Positions 45,095-55,277 of a stretch of DNA of 64,000 bases are shown one piece after another (the stretch's first letter is position 1; every line of letters starts with the position of its first letter). Source of the DNA: Neoceratodus forsteri (lineage: Eukaryota > Chordata > Ceratodontiformes > Ceratodontidae). The stretch spans positions 1,187,659,001-1,187,723,000 of the forward strand of contig CM028132.1 of NCBI GenBank assembly GCA_016271365.2, read 5' to 3'. Below the pieces are notes generated by a model, which saw only the letters and a program-made list of their open reading frames with translations, was not told where the DNA came from and did not search any database. Made by a program: the position numbers and the translations under genes.

Positions 45095-45190
45095 CCCTCG
45101 AAGATCTACTGTTAAGGTAAGTTCTTATGTAACTGTTATATCTTCTTCAGGGGTATCTCAGTCATCAGGTTACACCATAGGAATGAGTCC
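45095..45190. repeat. DIRS-E internal complementary region
   Basis: The palindrome partner ends near 45143. Then ATCTTCTTCAGGGGTATCTC and GTCATCAGGTTACACCATAG repeat the element's 5' terminus (reverse complement of 55425-55460). Confidence 0.85.
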
Positions 45191-45341
45191 CAAGCAGTGA
45201 CAAAAATTTATGGACAGTCTGGGAGGCTGGCTCTCCATAAAATTAAGACAGGAGAGGTGGAACAACCTACCCAGTCAAGGAGCTTCTTCAACTTAAGACA
45301 GAAGACCTTATAAACTGAACTGGTCAAGGAACTCCATGAAC

Positions 45342-46194
45342 TTAAAGGAAAACTCCATGTTAAAATCAGAAAAAGATATGTAGTAGTCTTTTTTTCTGTG
45401 TTCTAACCAGTTCCCAGCATTTTCTTTTCTTTTGGCTGTGAGAGATGTTTTTTCTAACTTTCCCTAACTGTTTTATTGCCCTTGGAGGTTGCCATACTGG
45501 TTTCGTTTATGGCCTCTAGTCTTCCCAGAGTGCCCTTTGGTGTGATGTCTAATTGCCCCTGCAGTGAGCCAGTGTCTTGTTACAGGGTCTGTCACAGCTC
45601 AGCCACAGAGAAAATACTTCTTCCAGAGAAGACAAACTGCTAGATTTTGGGTGAGTGTAATCATTATTATTTTTTGATATCAGTACCTTGTCCTGCTATG
45701 CTCTGCTGTGTGTGTGTGTGTGGGTATGTGAGAATCATGTCACTGTTTACTCTGTTCCTCTCGGTCACTTTCAGTTTTTGCACCAGTACTAAGTAGCAAA
45801 AATTGAACATCACCCTATAGGTTGTAACATAGCAGGACAAGGTACTAATATCAAAAAATAATAATGATTACACTCACCCAAAATGTAGCAATGTGACTTC
45901 TTCTGAAAGAAGTATTATCTTTGTGACTGAGCTGTGACAGACCCTGCTAAATTTAGGGACATAGCTACATCACTGTCACATGAACCAGGGTGCATCATAG
46001 GAGAAAGAAAGCCAATAAACCTATTTGTGATGGAGATCCCCAGGGGTTGTAAAACTACCATACAGCTAGCAGGCTAATTTAGGAAAAACTCCTAATAGCA
46101 GACAGAGGGAAGGACACACTAGGACTTAACATACATATCAAAACACTCTACATAACATATGTTTTTGCACATTCTGGGTGCACTTCTCCTTTAA
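45342..46194. mobile_element. TTAA-flanked MITE (Kolobok or piggyBac-like), ~845 bp
   Basis: TTAA lies at both edges (45342-45345 and 46191-46194). The termini are AGGAAAACTCCATG and, inverted, AGGAGAAGTGCACC, an imperfect TIR like that of Kolobok-type MITEs. DIRS-E sequence is continuous across it: GAACTTAA joined to GACAGAAGTCC, resembling the nearby AACTTAAGACAGAAG at 45290. No transposase is present, so it would be moved in trans. It contains a large internal inverted repeat, listed separately. Confidence 0.75.
45582..45955. repeat. ~125-bp inverted repeat inside the MITE
   Basis: 45582-45708 (GGGTCTGTCACAGCTCAGCC to ACCTTGTCCTGCTATG) is matched, inverted, by 45828-45955, with ~85-90% agreement. 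The ~120-base loop holds a short (TG)n tract. Confidence 0.88.
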
Positions 46195-47170
46195 GACAGA
46201 AGTCCTTGCAGAACAGTCCTATTAAATCCTGCACAGGCTCTAGAAGCGATGTCCAGACTATAATGCTCGGTGAAGGTGTAGACTGTACTCCAGGTGGCAG
46301 CAGCGCAAATGTCAGCGGCTGAGGCCCCTTTGAAACAAACCACAGAGGTAGCCATGCCTCAGGTGGAATGAGCTTTGACAGCACCCGGCAGTTCTTTGCC
46401 GTACTTACTGTAACAGAACACAATGCAATATGCCAACCATTTGGATAAATATTGCTTAGAAACTGAAGCGCCCTCTCTACCTGAGGCAAAAGAAACAAAC
46501 AACTGCTTAGACTTTCCGGACTCCTTGGACCTGAGCAGGTAATACTTCAAAGTTCTGCGCACATCTGAAGTATGGAGCAGTGCTTCCCCTGGATTGGCAC
46601 ACTCCAGAAAATAAACAGGAAGGTGGATAGACTGATTGACTGTAAACTTAGAAACCACCTTAGGAAGAAACCTAGGATTGGTGTGCAAAACACCCTGCCT
46701 TTGTGAGAAATCAAATAAGGCCTCGCACCAGAGGGCCTGAAGCTCTGAAATTCTCTTGTAAGAAGTACAGTAATTGTAAAGAGAGAGCTTTCCAAGAGGG
46801 AAAGAAATCACAAGTCGTGATTGACTCCAAAAGGAGACAGGGTCAACTTTTCCAAAATAAAACTCGCGTCCCAAGCCGGAACAGGTGAACGGATTGGGGG
46901 TTTCAGATGTAGGATGCCCCGGAGGAAGGTACGGGAGACATCCAGTTAAGCAATAGTGTGGTCATCCATAGACTTGTGGAAGACAGAACTAGCCAAAAGG
47001 TGGACATTGAGGGAGGAATATTGGAGGTCTGAGTCAGACAGAGATCAGGTAGTCCAGAACATGCTGCACCGGGCAGATGAAAGGGTCAAGAGAACATTTG
47101 GGAGCCCAGATGGCAAATAGTTTCCACTTCATGGCATAAGTGGCACTAGTGGAGGGCTTGCGAGCGGCCA
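46195..47170 (-). pseudogene. DIRS-E tyrosine recombinase
   Basis: The minus strand gives TSATYAMKWKLFAIWAPKCS (~47140) in the core-binding region, then, after frame changes, the RISELQALWCEALFDF block (~46750) with the first catalytic Arg. It continues with KVVSKFTVNQSIHLPVYF, then KAHST followed by a TGA stop (~46365), and ICAAATWSTVYTFTEHYSL (~46270) with the nucleophile Tyr. HxxR keeps its His but the Arg codon is now TGA, consistent with CGA to TGA decay. An RISEL-proximal deletion also removed part of LSWKTLFLVA. Confidence 0.82.
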
Positions 47171-47454
47171 CTAGGTCCTGCTGGAGATGCCAAACCTGGC
47201 AATGGCTACATCCTCAGGAGCCATGCATGCAGATAGAGGAACCTCAGATTGGGATGGATCAGGGTCCCCCGATCCTGGGTCAACAGATTTCTGCAAAGGA
47301 GCAAAGGGACTGGAGGTTCCTCTGCCAGCTGCTGAAGCAGAGGAAACCATATCTGGTGAAGCCAAAATAGAGCCACCAGGATCATGCTGGCCCCTTCTAT
47401 CTGCAATTTGATCAGCACCCTCTGTAGTAGTGGGAATGGAGGGAATGTGTACAG

Positions 47455-48802
47455 AAATCTCCCGCTCCTGGCGACCCGGGTTCGGGAACGGACTCTGGTC
47501 GCTGGGGGTCGGCAGGGGCAGGAGAGGATCGAGCGTTCAGAGGACTGTTCTCCTCTCCTGGGGTGAATTAGGGTGATGCCTCACTCTGTAGCGGCCCCCG
47601 GTGGAGACCGGGAGCACTACAAGATGTGGTGCGATGTTAGGGGTGCCAGAAAAATTGCAGAAAATGGCATCTGAGCGACAGGATGACAGTCGCCTGGACC
47701 CCCGCCTCCACGGAGCCCCCGGAGAGCCAAAGCTGATCTCAGCAGCACCCAGGGCCGAAAAAAGGAATGCCGGAAGGCAATTTCCCCTCGGAAGGAGGGA
47801 ACCCGCCCAACGATGGGTTACGTCGGGCTACCCTGGGCTGGCTGTACTACAAGATCAGGAAGCTGGCACCATGGTGGGTTCAGAGTGGAGGACGGGGAGC
47901 TCCTTGGCAGAATCTCAATCTCAAGCTCAATCTTTATTTATTTATATAAGACGCCTTTCTAAAACCAAGGCGCCTGTACAATACTAGATAAAACAATTAA
48001 AATAGAATAAACAACAATATTAAAAATCATTATATGCTTTGCTAAAGAGGTGAGTCTTTAAAGATTCTTTAAAACTTTGGACAGTTGGGCTGTCCCAAGA
48101 CCTGACGAGGTAGAGAATTCCACAGGGTTGGGGCCATAAAACTAAAGATCTGGCCCTGAGGTTTTTAAATGAACCCTGGGAATCTCTAGCAATCCCTCGT
48201 CAGTGGATCGGAGAGAGCACGAGGGACAGTAGGGGTGAAGGAGATCTTTCAGGTAAACAGGTCCCTGATCATGTAGGGCCTTATAGGTCAGCTAACCGAC
48301 CTTGAAGGTGATTCGCCAGCAAACTGGCAACCAGTGCAGACCGCGGAGCACAGGCGTTATATGACTGGACCTAGATGAGCCCATCAACAGCCTGGCAGCC
48401 ACATTCTGCACCAGCTGCAGGCGGCGAATCTCAACCCCAGAAAGCCCTAGGTAAAGTGAGTTGCAGTAGTCAAGGCGGGAGGTAACGAAGGCGTGGACCA
48501 AAGTAGACAGATCGTCTGGGAGAACCAGGTGCTTCACCCAGGCGATGTTCCTCAGATGGTAAAAAGAGGTTTTGACAACTGCTGACACCTGGGGTTTAAA
48601 TGTCAAGCAGTCATCAAATACAACGCCCAGATTCCGCTCTCGGTCTGAAGTAATTAGTAGGATACCCCCGAGCCATAGACCCGAGGGTGATCCAGCCAAT
48701 AAACCCGCCTCCCGGCGATCCTGGCCCACAGAAGGCCTGAAGGAGAGGCTGGTCGGATGAGGGGGTAAATAAATAATGCAAAAAAAAAAAATCTCCCGCT
48801 CC
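47455..48802 (+). mobile_element. tRNA-derived SINE in DIRS-E, 13-bp TSD, itself interrupted
   Basis: AATCTCCCGCTCC occurs at 47456-47468 and 48790-48802. The insert starts GGCGACCCGGGTTCGGGAAC, that is at the B box, so the A box is lost by 5' truncation. It resembles the 7603 copy up to about 47911. The SINE tail resumes near 48700 (GGCCTGAAGGAGAGGCTGG) and ends in an A-run at 48780-48791. The middle is an L2 piece. It is younger than DIRS-E. Confidence 0.88.
47912..48700 (-). pseudogene. L2-like LINE 3' piece inside the SINE
   Basis: The minus strand reads SDRERNLGVVFDDCLTFKPQ (~48640), VSAVVKTSFYHLRNIAWVK, TLVHAFVTSRLDYCNSLYLG, QLVQNVAARLLMGSSRSSHI, and TPVLRGLHWLPVCWRITFKV (~48300), all typical of the L2 RT C-terminal region. 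A 3' untranslated part follows, down to an ATAAATAAATAAAG tail near 47935 and a short (ATTGAG)n-like end. The open coding is continuous for about 115 codons, so the copy is less decayed than the L2 piece at 35110. Confidence 0.85.
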
Positions 48803-49382
48803 AAAAGAGGGACAACACGTCCCACCAGAAAACTCCAGGCCCTGGATCCAATGAGCAGAAACTGGACAGTTTTGCATTGCGTGGGGAATGCAAAAAGGTC
48901 CAACTCTGGATGACCCCATCTGTCTCATAGATCTTCTGCTACAGATAAGAGAAGCTCCCATTCGTGCATGCTGGACTGAGTCCTGCTGAGGCTGTCCGCC
49001 AGGGTGTTTAGAACGCCTGGCTCGTGTATGGCAGATAGTGTCAGATTGTGGTCCAGTGCCCAGTACCACACTCTCATGGCCTTCCTGCAAAGTGGGTATG
49101 AGTGAGTCTCGCACCGCTTGTTGATATAGTAGACTTCACCCAGATTGTATGACTGCACCAACAGCTGGCCTGGGGCCAGATGATCCTGGAAGGCCTGCAG
49201 GACATACGGCACCGCTCTCATCTCCAGGACATTGATATGCAGGGTGGCTTCCCATTGGGACCAGGATCCTGGAGTTTGGAAGGAACCTAGGTGGGCTCCC
49301 CAGCCCAGACCAGAGGCATTCATGGTTAGGATCCGACTCTGGGAGGAAAGCTTGAAAGGGATATCTTGAAGGAGGTTTGAGG

Positions 49383-50095
49383 GGACTGTCAGGAGGTCTA
49401 AACCTCACTCTTAGGTTCTTGGCAATATTGGGAATGCAAGTAATCACAGACACATTGCATTAGAGTAATAAACTTGTTTATTACTAAAAAAAGAATAAAA
49501 TCACAGTTGCCCTAAGCAGTTCTTACCAATATGAACGGGAGCCAGTGCTAAGCGTTCCCTATACCTCGAGGTTTCTTTGTGTCTCTTGGGATCTCTGAGG
49601 TACAAGACTAGTGTCTCACATTATATACCTATGATAATTACCATGGTTACTGTAAGATAGAAACATTTCTAGTTACAGAGATGAGCCCTATTGGCTAAAT
49701 TAGAGGAGGCTCCACGGTCCAAGATAACATTATACAATTTTGTAGTAGTCATCAGTTTGTGAAACAAAAGAGTACTTATACAGAGTCTTACATAACTCAG
49801 TGTAGTGGTACAAATCACCGAAAGGTTGCAATGTCGACTTGTATGTCATAATTATTACAAGGACACAGGTGTCCTAAAATCTCATAAGTAAGAAATACAC
49901 AGAAAATACATAGAAAAATATATGTATTAGCAAGCAGAGTGTATTACAATAACATGCGTACATATCCTGACATCTACTCTTATACGGTAGATGTCCTTAG
50001 CCCTATATTGAGTACAACATACAGTATACTAAGCACTGTCATCTCTGATGCCTCTGGGGTACCAATAAGGGCGCAGGGACCTCGTGTAACAGGAC
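49383..50095 (-). mobile_element. solo LTR, ~705 bp, with 4-bp TSD
   Basis: GGAC flanks it (49383-49386 and 50092-50095). The insert (49387-50091) starts TGTCAGGAGG and ends GTGTAACA, so it has TG...CA ends in either direction. On the minus strand TATATAATG near 49640 and AATAAACAAG near 49470 could be the TATA box and the polyadenylation signal, in the right order. There is no internal coding or second LTR. DIRS-E RT sequence continues across it. The LTR family is not determined. Confidence 0.75.
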
Positions 50096-50480
50096 CATCC
50101 ACCACTGAAGTACCTTGCATACTGGGGAGGAGAATAGGACTAGTTGTTCCAACTCATTCATCAGTTGGTCCCACTATACCCCGACGGTCCACTGCAGGGT
50201 GCACATGTGGAGTCTGGCTAGTGGAACCATAGGAATGGCTATGGCCATAATTCCTAGCAGTCACAGATACAGCCTGGCAGGGATGTACCGATTCTGGGTG
50301 ACCTCCCGCACTTGGCAATATTCTCCCTGAAAAGCAAGACAGAGAAACTTCCTGTAAGGAGGGAAGATCGCGGTGTGCAGGTGGGCGTCCTACATGTCCA
50401 GTGAGCAGAGCCAGTCTACAGACTTGAGGAGGGGGAACAGGCCTGGTAAGGGTACCATTTAGAACTTTTGTATTGGACAT
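50096..50480 (-). pseudogene. DIRS-E reverse transcriptase, core deleted
   Basis: The minus strand from 50480 has the block VLNGTLTRPVPPPQVCRLAL and shifted frames of the DWLCSLDMQDAHLHTAIF-like segment (~50370). Near 50310 it jumps, compared with C1, to the end of the thumb region, so about 330 bases including YLDD are missing. The rest, to 50096, continues toward RNase H and is interrupted by the solo LTR. Confidence 0.72.
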
Positions 50481-51435
50481 AAAAATTGGCCTCAGTTCTC
50501 CAGTCGTTTTGGGAATCAGGAAAAATCTTGACTAGAACCCTGTGTTTCTCTGCTTCTCTGGCACCAGTTCTAATGCCTGCTTGCACACGAGACTGCACTT
50601 CTTCCCAGAGGACAGATTAGCGGGGGACAATTTGAGGGAGGTGGAGGGGTATCTGTAGGCTACTGGACAAGTTCCAGAGTATGATCGCCTCTATGATCTG
50701 CAGGATCCAGGCATCTGATGTTATAGTTCTCCACTGATTCAAATGGAGGGATAACTGACCTCCGACCACCACCTCCTGGGCCTGGACTAGAGGAGGAGGA
50801 GGGGTCCAGCAAGGAGTACTGCTGAAGTGGGACCAGTGGAGGAGGCTGGACCCTCAGTCCTGGGATGCTTGGCTGCTGCTCGAGTATGGAAGGAGGCAGG
50901 CAAGGAGGGCTGGGCTCTGCATTTGCCCTGAGGATGGGAGCTGGAGCTTGGTCTGTTCACTTGCTTACAAAAAGTAGGGCACCCCCTACTACACTGCTGA
51001 GTGTAGTACAGGAAATGGACAGACTTAATGGCCATACCAGAGGCCTGCAGATCATTAATGATGTCCTGGACATCTGTACCAAAGAGTTTAGTGCCATTAA
51101 AAGGGGCATTCAGCACCTCATTTTGCACATCAGCAGGAAACCCAGAAACATGAATGCCTATGGAAGCAGATGCCAGCAGCCGCCGCCCTGGCAATAGTAT
51201 CAGATAAATCATAGATGGCTCTTAGAAGATACCTCCTAACATCCTCTGCACTTTGAAAGCAATGGAGCAATTCCTATTTCTTGGCACCATCAGGAAGGGC
51301 TCGGGCAGCCATTCTGCCCTTTCTGGCATTGGTGTTCTGAAATTTCACCACGTGAGACAGGTAATTTGCTATCCTCAGGCCAAGGGTAGAGGAAGCATAT
51401 GCCCTTTTGCCCCAAATATTTATCCTGCAGGACTC
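50481..51435 (-). pseudogene. DIRS-E gag, C-terminal half, and RT start
   Basis: The frame at 51212-50787 reads HVSGFPADVQNEVLNAPFNG, TKLFGTDVQDIINDLQASG and MAIKSVHFLYYTQQCSRGCP, the capsid-like core shared with C1 (KLFGPVVQDIMNDLQASD). Upstream, to 51435, are shifted pieces. RT N-terminal sequence lies below 50760. The N-terminal half with the knuckle is displaced to 54936 by the CR1 insertion, and about 1 kb is missing in between. Confidence 0.8.
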
Positions 51436-51949
51436 TGTCTGGGAGCAGCTATTATACTGTTAAACCTTGTGCAAGTGTGAGCATTCTATATTTAGGCAGG
51501 CTTTGACATTTTTAAATGGAACCTCTGCGTTCTGTTAATTTAAGTTTGTAGTACTGCATCTGGAGCCCTACTATTTTGAAACAGGAAGCAGGAAGAGGGC
51601 ACTGTAGTCCTTTGGGGAGAGTAGTGGACTACAATTCAGTGCTAGCACTTTGTTTTTAAATCAGAATCCCACATTAGACGCCTAGGTCACACATGAGTGG
51701 TGTTGCGTGAGAGGGATATAACAGAGGATTTTAAATATTTTATACATTGTCACAGATGACGTGACTCTGACCCCAAATTAGACCTTCAGGTCATACTGCA
51801 ATATATAGCTTGGCCTCTCTGTGAGCAGGGCGTCGCAATCCCAGCATGCAAGAGTACTTGCGCAGGAGACACACCATTCGGCACATGTCAGCTGTAGTCA
51901 GCTGAAAACCTGAGAAGTAACTGCATAAGCGCGAGTACAATTTACAAAC

Positions 51950-52942
51950 ATGTTGAGGTGTGATCAGTGTGGGATGTTTACGACGGGGGAGGAAGCTGCA
52001 AATTATATGTGTAGTCACTGCAATGAAATACATCAACTTAAGCAAGAGATTGTGTCCCTTAAAAAAAGATTACAGGTGCAGCTTGAGATTTCCTCACTAG
52101 AGCAATACATTGACTCTGTGGTGGAGGATAGCAGGGAAGAGACCAAATATGAAACTGAGGACCAGATTGTTGAAGCAACCCTAAATGGGGAAGAGGTAAA
52201 CGAAGGGGATTGGTCAATAGTTACTGGTAAACACTAAAAAGGGGCAGAAGGAACATAGGTGGAGTAACTAATATTTTAACCCCAAAACAGATTCCAGGCC
52301 CTTGTTCTAGAGGAGGAAGTTGTGGTAACTCAGACAACAGACCAGGAACCTGATTTTAGTCCATTAAGTAATGTTTGCACAAGCACACAAAACAATTACC
52401 AAGGGCAGTCAAATTCAATCAGTGTTTCAAGTCAAAACAAGGACTTGCTATTTACTGGGGACTCTATGTTAAGAAATACAGATGGTATTTTGTGTAAACA
52501 TCATAATGAATCCACAACTGTTAGTGTACTTCCTGGGGTTAGCATTGGCAATATAATAAATCTTCTCCCAGGCCTACTAGAAAACACTAATACACCAACC
52601 ACTGTTTTACATGTGGGGGTAAATGACGTAGGTAAAAGACAGATAATAGATATGCAGAAGGATTTTGAAGAAGTAGGTGTGGCACTGAAAACCGGGGGAT
52701 GCGAAGTTTGGACTTCTGTGATTTTACCAGTTCCTAGAGCAAGCAATAAAATCAACCAGGAAATTTATAGATTGAATGGCTGGTTTAAAAGATGGACTGT
52801 AAGAGAAGGTTATTTCTATATTGATCATTGGCAGAAATTTCAGAGTGAACACCTATTTGCAAGGGATGGTTTACATCTTAACAAAATGGATAAACGTGTA
52901 CTGGCCCAACATTTAAAATACACCATATATATCATAATTTAA
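51950..52942 (+). pseudogene. CR1 ORF1: zinc-like N-terminus and SGNH esterase
   Basis: 51950-52237 (95 codons) begins MLRCDQCGMF with CSHCNEIHQLKQ, a CxxC...CxxC arrangement, followed by a Leu/Lys coiled-coil-like stretch. Several in-frame stops follow. The same frame resumes at 52322 for 206 codons with FTGDSMLRNTDG (the nucleophile Ser block), VLHVGVNDVGKRQ (the Gly-x-Asn-Asp block), SVILPVPRASNK and FARDGLHLNKMDKR (the Asp-x-x-His block). All the catalytic blocks of the esterase are intact. Such an esterase is typical of vertebrate CR1 ORF1; its role in retrotransposition is not firmly known. Confidence 0.88.
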
Positions 52943-52989
52943 ATTCCACAAGAGGGGGCACGTGGGGGTACCAAACCCAGACACATTAA

Positions 52990-53655
52990 GCACAGGGTGG
53001 AACTTTATGTCCATAAATGCTCGAATCTTAAATAATAAGTTTGATGAGCTGCAATTATTGCTAACTAGTCAGGATATTCATGTTTGTGCTATAGTTGAGA
53101 CATGATGGTAGCCTGAAGATACATGGGATAAACAAATCCAACGGTATACTGTACACTCTTTAATAAAGATCGATCCCCAACTAAGGAGGGGGGTGGCAGT
53201 GTATGTCAGGGATACGACTGTTACAGAGCAAGTTGAAATAACTAGCTGGCCAGATTTAGAAGCCCTGTGAGTTAAGATTAGCCACCCCCCCATTAGCCAA
53301 AATTAATTTTGTGGTATTATATAGGCCACTGTCCACTAAGCTGAAAGAAGACAAGGATCTCATAGCTTTCATTACACAGATGTGCCTATTGGGGAATGTT
53401 ATTCTGGTGGGGGATTTTAACCTTCCAGGTATAAATTGGGAAATATTAAAAGCAAATTCAGGTACAGAATCAAGATACCTGGATACTTTTAGCCTTGCTG
53501 GTATGGACCAATTTGTTGTTTCTAGCACTAGGGGTCACCATATTCTGGATCTGGTGTTAAGTGATTTAGGTGAGAATATTAGTGACTGTAATGGAAATCC
53601 CCCACTTGAGTCCAGTGACCACTCTATTGTTACTTTTCAGTATGTGGAAGCATAG
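52990..53655 (+). pseudogene. CR1 ORF2 endonuclease domain
   Basis: It reads FMSINARILNNKFDELQLLL, then CAIVET followed by a stop at the expected Trp position, RRGVAVYVRDT, then a shift, then ILVGDFNLPGINWEILKANS (53400), DQFVVSSTRGHHILDLVLSD and ESSDHSIVTFQY (53620). These are the Glu, GDFN and SDH landmarks of the CR1 endonuclease. The Glu, Asp/Asn and His residues are present, but a stop and a frameshift inactivate it. Confidence 0.85.
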
Positions 53656-54930
53656 GGGGAATGCACAGGTACAACAGTACTCCAAAGGTACAATAGAGCA
53701 GATTTTGAATCTATGAGACATGCACTAGAAGTTCAGGATTGGAAAACCGATTTTGGTTCACAACCAGTTGTTGAAATATGGGGCAAATTAACTAATAAAT
53801 TAACCGAAATGGCTCAAAGGTATGTGCCCATCACTAATAAATATAGTGGGGCAAAAAAGAATGTCCCTCGACCAGGGTTTTAAATAATTGATTAGCAATT
53901 TTTTTTCTTGGGATGATACTAACTGTACAGAAAGTATTTATATAGATTATCTAGAAGTGCTATGTTTGTTAAACACAGTGAGGAAAGACCTATGCATTTT
54001 CACAAAAATTTAGCACTTTTATGAGCAAAATGTTAATCAATTTTTAGAGTTAAATAAAACCCTGCTCCACCATGGTTGACCCCACTAGTCAAAACACTAA
54101 TCAAAGAGAAACATAGTTGCTACCACCATGCAAAAAAGGTTAATACTGAGGATACCTTGGCGATATATAAAAACAGTCATAAGCTCACACAAAAAGGTAT
54201 TTTTACAGCAAAAATAAATTATGAGTATACTCTAGCTGCCAAAGTACAAGACAATTATAAATCCTTTTATACTTGTATAAATAGCAAAAAAGGAAAAAGC
54301 TCATCTGTAGGATCTCTTAAAACCAGTAATGGGGAGAATAAAACTGATAATGTGACACTTAATGTAAGTTCATATCCGGCCCAGGATGTCATTGCCACAG
54401 TACAGCAAATTCCAGCTATAAAATAGATAGAGCCAATGTACAATGTCCCTTTGTATACCGTACTTGTGAGGCCCCATATGGAGTATTGCGTGCAGTTTTG
54501 GGCACCCTATAAAAGACAGGATATGGGACCATTGGAGAGGGTCCAGAGGAGGGTCACAAAAACTGTTAAAGGATTGGAGGGACAGTGCTATGAGCAGAGG
54601 CTGAGTTCATTGGGGTTATAGTCACTCGAGTATAGAAGGATGAGGGGGGATATGTGTCTGATTTTTAAGGCTCATATAGACTTTTCTTTGGGACAGTATA
54701 GGATTGGAGCATAGGGATCATAGACATAATACAAGAGCACACAGCCATCAATTGATCAAAGAAAAAACAAATACAAATAAGAGGAGATACTGGATTAATA
54801 ACAGGGTAACACAAATATGGAATGCATTGCCCAGTGAGGTGGTCGAAAGTAAAACCATATCTGAATTTAAATCGAAGTTCGATCACTATTGTATTAATAA
54901 AGGAATTAAAGGTTACTCGTAGGTTCAAGT
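53656..54930 (+). pseudogene. CR1 ORF2 linker and RT C-terminus, catalytic core deleted
   Basis: The linker region shows WKTDFGSQPVVEIWGKLTNK (~53740), then FTAKINYEYTLAAKVQDNYK (54200) and FYTCINSKKGKSSSVGSLKT. At 54436 the sequence is suddenly [20 protein letters not shown], then [16 protein letters not shown] and [10 protein letters not shown], the C-terminal end of CR1 RT. A degenerate tail with the WNALPSEVVESKTISEFKSK block (~54830) follows. The fingers and palm, with FADD, are absent, probably by one deletion of over 1 kb. Confidence 0.85.
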
Positions 54931-54935
54931 GGTGA

Positions 54936-55277
54936 GCTCATGGACTTTGGTCTTAAATTGCTACCTGCTACTCCATGAAGGTACGGAGAACCTTTCTGCA
55001 TCACCTAAGGGTGGCACAGCTCATAGTCCGAGGCACTGTGATCAGGCCCAAGACAGAAAACACAGACGGAGTGCTCGTTATTGGAGGCAATCCTTTCCGC
55101 AGTGACGGAAGAGAGAAGCTGAAGGTTTAACTCTCAACATAAAAGAAAACACAAAAATAAATCCCTGAAGAGAGATTTGTGAGGGTTGTGTAGAAAAAAG
55201 GCCATAGGTCGCAAAATGGTGTGAACACCGCAATCGCTCTTCCGCGAAGACTGTGCTTGCAAGTCAACGGCAGGAAA
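54936..55277 (-). pseudogene. DIRS-E gag start and 5' leader
   Basis: The minus strand near 55070 reads HSVCVFCLGPDHSASDYELC, the Cys/His knuckle of gag, matching C1 (CVCCLGPSHNALACKVC). It is followed by HPxVMQKGSPYLHGVAG. The leader with TTTATGTTGAGAG and CTCTTCAGGGATTT runs to the ITR. The remaining gag is on the other side of the CR1. Confidence 0.8.

Larger units (their letters stand above)
47171..49382 (-). pseudogene. DIRS-E RNase H and linker, interrupted by a SINE
   Basis: From 49323 the frame reads MNASGLGWGAHLGSFQTPGS, HINVLEMRAVPYVLQAF, SYNLGEVYYINKRCETHSYP and LNTLADSLSRTQSSMHEWEL. Thus three of the four acids can be compared: the first Asp is Asn, the Glu is kept, the third Asp is Tyr and the last Asp is kept. 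The linker is cut at 48790-48802 and continues from 47468 down to 47171. Confidence 0.82.
51440..54935 (+). mobile_element. CR1 LINE with esterase-type ORF1 and deleted RT core
   Basis: In order: a presumed 5' region (51440-51949), ORF1 with a zinc-like start and an SGNH esterase (51950-52942), an endonuclease (52990-53655), a linker (to about 54425) and the RT C-terminus (54436-54930). Between 54425 and 54436 the whole RT catalytic core is missing. It sits inside DIRS-E gag. The left boundary is uncertain by ~50 bases, and no TSD was found. Confidence 0.82.

Noticed and set aside
49387..50091. A complete endogenous retrovirus
   Set aside because: There is a single LTR-like segment with no internal region or second LTR.
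52322..52942. A host esterase gene
   Set aside because: It is the SGNH esterase of CR1 ORF1, followed by the CR1 endonuclease on the same strand.
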